From NCBI GenBank assembly GCA_017465665.1, contig JAFTVU010000002.1, positions 1 through 64,000 on the forward strand: a stretch of 64,000 bases of DNA, read 5' to 3'. The stretch is from Oscillospiraceae bacterium. GTDB taxonomy: Bacteria; Bacillota; Clostridia; Oscillospirales; Ruminococcaceae. The notes under the pieces are model-generated. The model did no database searches and was not told where the DNA came from. It was given only the letters and a program-made list of their open reading frames with translations. Below are positions 58,319 through 64,000 of this stretch, in pieces (the stretch's first letter is position 1; every line of letters starts with the position of its first letter). A program made the translations under genes and the position numbers.

Positions 58319-59332
58319 ATGAAAAAGTTTATGACTATCGCAGCTATCCTTGCTGCACTCACACTTACAGTTACAGGCTGCTCCAACAATGCAGATAACA
58401 GCTCCTCTGATGTAACATCCGAGGCAGGCTCTGCTACTGTTGAGGCTACAACTGAGGCAGGCACATCTGAGGATGCAGGCGCTTCTGATTCCGAGTCTGC
58501 TCTGACAGCTCTGGATATGGCTGCAAATGCTCTCACTGCCGTTGAGTGGCCCGCAATGATGGAGATCCCCGATGCTGAAACAGCTTCCATGCTGCTCGGT
58601 ATCGATACAACTCTGTGCGAGGATTTCTACCTCTCCACACAGCTGATGAGCGCACAGCTCAATGAGATCATCATCGTAAAGCCCGCAGCAGGCAATGAGG
58701 CTGCTGTCAAGGAGCAGCTTGACGCTCACTTCGCATATATCAAGGACGGCGCTGCTTTCTATCCTGCACAGGAAGTATCCGCAGCAGGCGCTGTACAGGG
58801 CGAGACAGAGGACGGTTATATGTATATCCTCGTACACGAGAACGGCGCAGACGTTGAGAACGCACTGCTCACAAATCCCCCTGCAGAGATGCCCTCTGCC
58901 GATGTAGCTCCCGAGGAGGACATGGGCGGTATGGAGCCTTCCATGCCTCTCTCCGTAACAATGGCTGACGCAGCTTATGAGGCTGTTGAATGGCCCTCTA
59001 TGATGCCTGTTGATGATGCGGAGATGGTACTGAACTTCTTCGGTATCGATCTTGGCCTGTGTGAGGACTACTATATTGCAAACCAGCTCATTTCCGCACA
59101 GCTCAATGAGATCATCATCGTTAAGCCTATGGCAGGCTTTGAGGAAGATATCCAGACTCAGCTTGACGCTCACTTCGATTATATCAAGACAGACGCTGCT
59201 TTCTATCCCGAGCAGGAGCCTTCCGCTGAGGGCGCTGTAATGGGCGAGTTCGACAACGGTTACAAGTATATCTTCGTACACGAGTTCGGCTCTGTTGTTG
59301 CTGACGCTGCTGCAGCTTCCATCCTTGCATGA
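58319..59332 (+). CDS. Lipoprotein with two DUF4358-like domains
   Basis: 337 residues. A lipoprotein signal ends in L-T-V-T-G-C (Cys20). A Ser/Thr/Glu/Ala-rich linker follows, then two homologous domains of about 125 residues (about 60-190 and 215-337). Each holds CEDxYxxxQLxSAQLNEIIIVKP, LDAHFxYIKxxAAFYPxQE and a final YIxVHExG. The pattern fits DUF4358, whose function is unknown. The two halves are still alike at DNA level (for example near 58650 and 59096), so the duplication is recent. It follows the mannanase gene by 44 bases and may share its transcript. AAAGGAAAG precedes the ATG. Confidence 0.8.
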   Translation: MKKFMTIAAILAALTLTVTGCSNNADNSSSDVTSEAGSATVEATTEAGTSEDAGASDSESALTALDMAANALTAVEWPAMMEIPDAETASMLLGIDTTLCEDFYLSTQLMSAQLNEIIIVKPAAGNEAAVKEQLDAHFAYIKDGAAFYPAQEVSAAGAVQGETEDGYMYILVHENGADVENALLTNPPAEMPSADVAPEEDMGGMEPSMPLSVTMADAAYEAVEWPSMMPVDDAEMVLNFFGIDLGLCEDYYIANQLISAQLNEIIIVKPMAGFEEDIQTQLDAHFDYIKTDAAFYPEQEPSAEGAVMGEFDNGYKYIFVHEFGSVVADAAAASILA

Positions 59333-59353
59333 TAAATAGCTGAATAAAATTTT

Positions 59354-59376
59354 CGGGGAGATATTACATCTCCCCG
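59354..59376. terminator. Bidirectional terminator between the DUF4358 gene and spoIIP
   Basis: CGGGGAGAT (59354-59362), loop ATTAC, ATCTCCCCG (59368-59376), then TTGTTTTTTT; A-rich on the left side. Confidence 0.88.
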
Positions 59377-59384
59377 TTGTTTTT

Positions 59385-60581
59385 TTATTCAGCTATTACT
59401 GTCAGAGCCTTTGCCATGCTTTCGCCGAGCAGCTCCGCGCAGTACAGCGCTTCATCCAGTGAGTTTGCGTGACTTCCGATCTCTATCAGCAATGAGCCTG
59501 TGGTAAGATGCTGATTGTAATTGCGGTAGTCAAACAATACCGCTCTCGGCAGTTCGGGATACATCACGCCTGCAAAGTTCTGAAGCAGCGCGGCAAGCTT
59601 GTAGTTTTCCATGTAGTCCGGCATATTGAAGCGACCGTCATCGCAGCCCGCGATTATCATGAACTGCGCCGCATCCTTTCCGTCTATCTCCGCAACAGGC
59701 GCAATGCGTGTGCCGTCATCCTCTGCCATTGCATCACGGTGCAGGTCTATCACGATCTTTATGCTGGGATATTGCTCTAGTGCGGCGCGGATGGTCTCCT
59801 CGCTGCGGTCGTATGAGCCTGTGTAGGAGGGGTAGTCGTGCACTGTGCCGTCATGCAGAACGGATATTCCGTTCTCCGCAAGAGTCTGTGCCAGTACTTC
59901 GCCTACAGCGATCATGTTGTGACGAGGGTCGCGGGTCCGTGTAGGAAAATCTGCGTCATAATAGTCGCGACTGTATGGCTCGTAGCTTTCTGTTGTGTGA
60001 GTGTGAACGATGAGCACCTGCGGCTCGGGAGAATTGAGCTCTATCCTGAACTGCGGCAGCTCTTCGGCTGTTGTTATAAGCTCGTCCGAGGTGACGTGTG
60101 TACAGTTTCTTACCTGTGCTCCGCTTGTAAGGGTTATGTACCCCCCTGTGTCGCTCGGAGCATAGGTGCGTCTCACGATACTGCCGCTGTTCGTGCCTGC
60201 CGCCGTGTAGTCAAGTCCGTCGTTATAGGGCGTGATGTTCTGCGATATCACCTGAGCCTCGGCTTGCTGCTGTTGCGGCTCGTCCGTTTCTATAGTATCG
60301 GGTGAGCTTTCGAGGGATTCGGCGGCGAGCGGTATCGGCTCTGCTGCTTCTGCCGTGAAAAGGGTGATATCCGTAGTCTCCGCGGTCTCCCCATAAGCGA
60401 GTTCCGCTTTTACTTCTGTGTCTTGCGGAGATATATCCGCTCCTGCGGAGATGTATGCCGCCCGTCTTGTTATATCTGCGGTGGCAAGGAGCGCTTCGCT
60501 TACAGTAGCGCCTGACATCATAAGGCTTGCAGGGAGCATGGCTGCAGCTCCCACTGCCGCAAAAATATTCCGTATCTTCAT
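59385..60581 (-). CDS. spoIIP: Stage II sporulation protein P
   Basis: 398 residues. An N-terminal hydrophobic segment (about 7-30) anchors it, an acidic linker follows, and the SpoIIP amidase/endopeptidase domain spans about 185-398. The motifs are VLIVHTHTTESYEPY, IDLHRDAMAEDDG and the late GSLLIEIGSHANSLDEAL, with the zinc ligands His, Glu and His in place. SpoIIP digests peptidoglycan during engulfment together with SpoIID and SpoIIM. It is a good marker that this genome keeps sporulation genes. CGGAGGT lies before the ATG. It forms a single-gene unit. Confidence 0.93.
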   Translation of the reverse strand: MKIRNIFAAVGAAAMLPASLMMSGATVSEALLATADITRRAAYISAGADISPQDTEVKAELAYGETAETTDITLFTAEAAEPIPLAAESLESSPDTIETDEPQQQQAEAQVISQNITPYNDGLDYTAAGTNSGSIVRRTYAPSDTGGYITLTSGAQVRNCTHVTSDELITTAEELPQFRIELNSPEPQVLIVHTHTTESYEPYSRDYYDADFPTRTRDPRHNMIAVGEVLAQTLAENGISVLHDGTVHDYPSYTGSYDRSEETIRAALEQYPSIKIVIDLHRDAMAEDDGTRIAPVAEIDGKDAAQFMIIAGCDDGRFNMPDYMENYKLAALLQNFAGVMYPELPRAVLFDYRNYNQHLTTGSLLIEIGSHANSLDEALYCAELLGESMAKALTVIAE

Positions 60582-60799
60582 TTTGTACCTCCGTTATGTT
60601 TCCTGTCGGTGGAAAATGCACCTCGTTAATAATATTGGCAATTTTTTCAGCTTATGCGTATATTTTCAAAAAAAGTGCAGAATATATCCCATTGAGAGCC
60701 GAAATGTACGAAAGTATTTATTTCGGAAGATCGGGCACAATAAGCTCGGGAGCATATCTGCTCCCAAAGCGACCCGAAATAACGACAAGGAGAATGTAT

Positions 60800-61165
60800 A
60801 TGAAGAAATTTCTTGCGATCGCAGCGGCGGCTGCTCTGCTCATCTGCTGTACTGCGTGCGGCGGCACAAAGGACGATACCTCCGATAACAGCGGCAATTC
60901 CTCTGTGACATCAGGCGATAACGGCTCGGGCACATCGGCTAACGGCTCTGATGATAAGGACAGCGGCATTACCAACGATAACGGTACGGTGGGCGGTACT
61001 CATGAAAATGATATCACAGATGGCAACACCGAGAGCAACGCGCCTGACGGCTTTATCGACCCCTCAACAGGCGAGGGCGCGCTGACAGGCGGCACACATG
61101 ACGCTTCCCATTCAGACGGTCCTGTAGCAAGTGACGGCACTGTGGACGGCGGTATGAATTCCTGA
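60800..61165 (+). CDS. Low-complexity predicted lipoprotein
   Basis: 121 residues; ATG at 60800 chosen because AAGGAG is 7 bases upstream, while the ATG at 60794 is too close to it. A lipoprotein signal ends at Cys19 or so (LICCTAC). The rest is almost only Gly, Ser, Asp, Asn and Thr (DNSGNSSVTSGDNGSGTSANGSDD), typical of a flexible cell-surface spacer, without any domain. A terminator follows. No function is assigned. Confidence 0.65.
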   Translation: MKKFLAIAAAAALLICCTACGGTKDDTSDNSGNSSVTSGDNGSGTSANGSDDKDSGITNDNGTVGGTHENDITDGNTESNAPDGFIDPSTGEGALTGGTHDASHSDGPVASDGTVDGGMNS

Positions 61166-61175
61166 ATTGAATAAG

Positions 61176-61213
61176 ATGTCCCCGCCTTGCAAAAATTCAC
61201 AAGTGCGGGGCAT
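61176..61213 (+). terminator. Terminator after the low-complexity lipoprotein gene
   Basis: CCCCGC (61180-61185) pairs with GCGGGG (61205-61210) with a shorter TTG/CAA inner pair, followed by a T-run (61213-61218). Confidence 0.75.
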
Positions 61214-61260
61214 TTTTTCTGTATGGGGTAACGAATATTTTATACATGGGCTTGTAGGTC

Positions 61261-61289
61261 TTGAAATTTGTTTTCAGATGTGCTATACT
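61261..61289 (+). promoter_or_regulatory. Promoter of fruK-ptsI
   Basis: TTGAAA (61261-61266), 17 bases, TATACT (61284-61289), about 70 bases before the ATG. The half-sites TTGAAA and TTTTCA resemble the operator at 55402 but are spaced one base wider. Confidence 0.72.
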
Positions 61290-61359
61290 TAAAGTGTAAC
61301 AAAAATTTTTATTTGCTTTTTGCGATTTTGTGCAATATAACTATAAAACAGAGGTAAAC

Positions 61360-62259
61360 ATGATATATACAGTTACTTTCAATCCCGCTATCGACTATGT
61401 TGTGCGTGCGGATAATATATTGATGGGCGGTACGAACCGTACCGTTTCAGAGGATATTTTTTTCGGCGGAAAAGGAATAAACGTATCTCAGGTGCTGGCA
61501 CAGCTTGATGTAAAGTCTGTGGCGCTGGGATTTGCGGCAGGCTTCACGGGCAAGGCTATCGAGGATGGTCTGAACGATGAGGGCATAGAAACCGACTTCG
61601 TACATATCAAGGATGGTTTTTCGCGTATCAATGTGAAGCTGAAATCGGACAGGGAGACCGAGATAAACGGTCAGGGCCCGAATATAGATGCCGCGGCTCT
61701 GGCGCAGCTTTTTGAAAAGCTGGAAAGGCTTACAGAGGGAGATACTCTGGTGCTTGCAGGTAGTGTTCCTGCTTCTATGCCAAAGGATATCTACGAGCAG
61801 ATAATGGCGCGGCTGGACGGGCGCGGAATACGCTTTGTTGTGGATGCGGCAGGTGAGCTGCTCACAAATGTACTGAAATATAATCCGTTTCTTATCAAGC
61901 CCAATCATCAAGAGCTTGGCGAGATATTCAAGACGCTTGTTACAAGCAAGGATAAGGCTGTGCTGTATGCTGCAAAGCTGCGTGAGATGGGCGCAAGGAA
62001 CGTGCTGGTCTCTATGGCAGGCGAGGGCTCGGTGCTTGTGGATGAAAACGGTGAAGTCTATACCTGCGGCGTATGCACGGGAAAGGTGAGAAATTCCGTA
62101 GGCGCGGGAGATTCCATGGTAGCAGGCTTTCTTGCAGGATACGATAAGGGCAGCGAGTACGCGCTGAGGCTCGGAACAGCCTGCGGAGGTGCTACGGCGT
62201 TCTCTGACGGACTTGCAAAGCGAGAGGATATTGACAGGCTCATTCAGGAGCTTGAATAA
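61360..62259 (+). CDS. fruK: 1-phosphofructokinase family sugar kinase
   Basis: 299 residues; ATG at 61360 follows GAGGT. PfkB-family motifs are clear: the N-terminal TVTFNPAIDYVV, FGGKGINVSQVL (phosphate/sugar binding), and the ATP-site VGAGDSMVAGFLAGY with the catalytic Asp. The N-terminus and the neighbouring ptsI suit 1-phosphofructokinase, which turns fructose-1-phosphate into fructose-1,6-bisphosphate; tagatose-6-phosphate kinase is the main alternative. 36 bases separate it from ptsI. Confidence 0.88.
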   Translation: MIYTVTFNPAIDYVVRADNILMGGTNRTVSEDIFFGGKGINVSQVLAQLDVKSVALGFAAGFTGKAIEDGLNDEGIETDFVHIKDGFSRINVKLKSDRETEINGQGPNIDAAALAQLFEKLERLTEGDTLVLAGSVPASMPKDIYEQIMARLDGRGIRFVVDAAGELLTNVLKYNPFLIKPNHQELGEIFKTLVTSKDKAVLYAAKLREMGARNVLVSMAGEGSVLVDENGEVYTCGVCTGKVRNSVGAGDSMVAGFLAGYDKGSEYALRLGTACGGATAFSDGLAKREDIDRLIQELE

Positions 62260-62295
62260 GATAAAAAACAAAACGGCAACGGGAGGTGTGCTTTA

Positions 62296-63969
62296 ATGAT
62301 CACAATGCAGGGTAAAGGTGTTTCGTGCGGAATAGCTATGGGTACAGTGCGTATACTCACCCGTGACGAGATCAATGTAAAGCGCATCTGTGTTGAAGAT
62401 ACTGCGGCAGAGATCAAACGCTACCGCATAGCAAAGGAAAAGGCGCTGGCTCAGCTCAATGAGCTTTATAAGCAGGCACTGAAGGATCTGGGCGAGGAGG
62501 ATGCTCTCATCTTCGGTATGCATTGCATGATGCTGGAGGATCCCGATTATAACAACTCTGTTGAGGGTATCATCCGCCGACAGAGCGTCAATGCAGAATA
62601 CGCGGTATCTCTGACAACAGAGAACCTGCGCCGCCTTTTTGACGTGATGGAGGATGATTATATCCGTGAGCGTGCGGCGGATGTACAGGATGTATCAAGA
62701 CGTGTGCTGAGCTGTCTTACATATCGCGCAGTGGAGAGCCGCCCTGCGGCTGAGGTAAAGGATACTGTTATCTGTGCGGATGATCTTTCGCCCTCTGAAA
62801 CGGTACAGCTTGACCGAAATAACGTTATCGCATTCTGTACCGCGAGGGGCTCGGCGACATCGCATACCGCTATCCTTGCCCGTAATATCGGCATACCTGC
62901 GGTCACCTGTCTGGGAGATGGTCTGCTTCGGATAAATGATGGCGATGAGATCATCGTAGACGGCGGCAGCGGTATGGTCTATGTCAATCCCGATGAAGTC
63001 ACACGCGCGGCTATGTCTGCAAAGCGCGATGAGGATATCCGCAGAAAGCACCGTCTGCATGCGCTGCGTGACCGTGATAACATAACTCAGGATGGTCACA
63101 GGATCAACATCTATGCGAATATCAGCGGTGTTGAGGATATACCTGCGGCTCTTGAAAACGGAGCAGGCGGAATAGGTCTGCTGAGAAGTGAGTTCCTGTA
63201 TCTTGACAGAAAGGAAGCTCCGTCCGAGGAAGAACAGCTTGAGATATACCGTGCAGCACTGGAAAAAATGAACGGAAAACGTGTTATTATCCGTACACTG
63301 GATATCGGTGCGGATAAGCAGGCGAAGTGCTTCAGGCATGAGCAGGAGGAAAATCCTGCCTTGGGAATACGCGGTATACGCTTCTGCTTTGCACATCCTG
63401 AGATATTCCGCATACAGCTCAGAGCGCTGCTGAGAGCTTCGGTCTACGGAAAGCTTGCCATCATGTTCCCGATGATAAGCTCGCTGGAGGATATCCGTAT
63501 GTCCAAGGCGGTGATGGCTCAGGTGAAGCGCGAGCTTGAACAGCAGGGCATCCCCTACTGCAAGGATGTGGAGATAGGTGTGATGATAGAGACGCCAGGC
63601 TCTGTGCTGATAAGCGATCTGCTGGCACGAGAGGTGGATTTCTTCAGTATAGGCTCCAATGACCTTACTCAGTACACACTTGCTGCGGACAGGCAGAATC
63701 CCTACCTTGAACAGTATTTCAATCCGCGCCATATCGCGCTGCTGAGGATGATACGCATAGCGGCGGATAATGCTCACAGAAATGGTGCCTGGATAGGAAT
63801 ATGCGGAGAGCTTGCCGCGGATACGAGCCTGACAGAAACGTTCCTTGCTATGGGTATAGATGAGCTGTCTGTATCCTCGCCCTCGATACTACCGCTCAGA
63901 GAAAAGGTGATAAGCCTTGATCTCAGTAGAAAGGAACGTATACTTGCCGAGATAGGCACAGGAGTGTAA
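62296..63969 (+). CDS. ptsI: Phosphoenolpyruvate--protein phosphotransferase (enzyme I)
   Basis: 557 residues, slightly shorter than the usual 570-575. The phosphorylated His190 lies in GSATSHTAILAR, and the PEP-binding C-terminal barrel holds GIGLLRSEFLYL, ALGIRGIRF, MIETPGSVLISDLL and the FFSIGSNDLTQYTLAADR signature. It takes phosphate from PEP and passes it to HPr, the first step of the sugar PTS. GGGAGGTG precedes the ATG. fruK is directly upstream; HPr (ptsH) and a fructose permease (fruA) are not in the window but may follow on the right. Confidence 0.95.
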   Translation: MITMQGKGVSCGIAMGTVRILTRDEINVKRICVEDTAAEIKRYRIAKEKALAQLNELYKQALKDLGEEDALIFGMHCMMLEDPDYNNSVEGIIRRQSVNAEYAVSLTTENLRRLFDVMEDDYIRERAADVQDVSRRVLSCLTYRAVESRPAAEVKDTVICADDLSPSETVQLDRNNVIAFCTARGSATSHTAILARNIGIPAVTCLGDGLLRINDGDEIIVDGGSGMVYVNPDEVTRAAMSAKRDEDIRRKHRLHALRDRDNITQDGHRINIYANISGVEDIPAALENGAGGIGLLRSEFLYLDRKEAPSEEEQLEIYRAALEKMNGKRVIIRTLDIGADKQAKCFRHEQEENPALGIRGIRFCFAHPEIFRIQLRALLRASVYGKLAIMFPMISSLEDIRMSKAVMAQVKRELEQQGIPYCKDVEIGVMIETPGSVLISDLLAREVDFFSIGSNDLTQYTLAADRQNPYLEQYFNPRHIALLRMIRIAADNAHRNGAWIGICGELAADTSLTETFLAMGIDELSVSSPSILPLREKVISLDLSRKERILAEIGTGV

Positions 63970-64000
63970 AAGTTTTTGATATTCACTTGACAAAATCGTT

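Overview
The window is chromosomal DNA of a Gram-positive, fibre-degrading anaerobe of the Ruminococcus type (Oscillospiraceae). Three exported proteins end in type I dockerins (393-1823, 3616-5454, 13163-21643), a hallmark of cellulosome-forming ruminococci. Strong AGGAGG-like ribosome binding sites, TTGACA-17-TATAAT promoters, hairpin-plus-T terminators and Firmicute gene pairs (cdaA-cdaR, phoH-ybeY-dgkA, IreB, DivIVA) agree with this. The species cannot be fixed from the sequence alone. No insertion sequence, phage gene, CRISPR array or replication origin was seen.

Layout. 1-5.5 kb: start of glmS, a dockerin surface protein, a small ferredoxin-thioredoxin-reductase-like protein next to thioredoxin, a PdaB-like deacetylase and a GH5 cellulase. 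5.6-9.7 kb: a leftward glycolytic operon pgk-tpiA-gpmI in which tpiA has an in-frame pentapeptide-repeat extension. 9.8-12.7 kb: Nudix hydrolase, lipoprotein, DegV, TrmL and a 54-residue protein. 13.1-21.7 kb: one gene for a 2826-residue repeat protein with a dockerin. 21.7-26.1 kb: cdaA-cdaR (c-di-AMP synthesis), a COG2509 flavoprotein and a DIP1984-type protein. 26.4-33.5 kb: ApbE, a lipoprotein, an HTH-methyltransferase fusion, a zinc-ribbon protein behind a tRNA-like remnant, a sigma factor, an unpaired fumarase beta subunit, a DivIVA-like protein and IreB.

33.5-41.8 kb: AI-2E-family permease, HAD phosphatase, FapA-like protein, HD hydrolase, a large GH2 enzyme and a DUF3592 protein. 41.9-48.9 kb: an NlpC/P60-fold protein that has lost its catalytic residues, a striking tandem array of palindromes, phoH-ybeY-dgkA, CarD, a previously unmarked 23-codon gene with its own promoter and terminator, an M23 peptidase, an AAA ATPase and secG. 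48.9-55.3 kb: RNase R, a candidate structured RNA, a DUF3343/cysteine desulfurase pair, VanW, four tRNAs (Gly, Arg, His, Gln), and mntP behind a yybP-ykoY manganese riboswitch. 55.4-64 kb: two GH26-type enzymes without signal peptides behind a palindromic operator, two lipoproteins, spoIIP, and fruK-ptsI.

How it fits together. Dockerin enzymes work on plant fibre outside the cell. Signal-less GH2 and GH26 enzymes suggest that imported oligosaccharides (beta-galactosides or beta-mannosides) are finished in the cytoplasm. fruK-ptsI and pgk-tpiA-gpmI then carry the sugars into glycolysis. The most unusual items are the palindrome array (42636-43106), the 23-codon gene (45802-45873), the pentapeptide-TpiA read-through, the catalytically dead NlpC/P60 protein, the candidate RNA after rnr and the module shared by two dockerin proteins.
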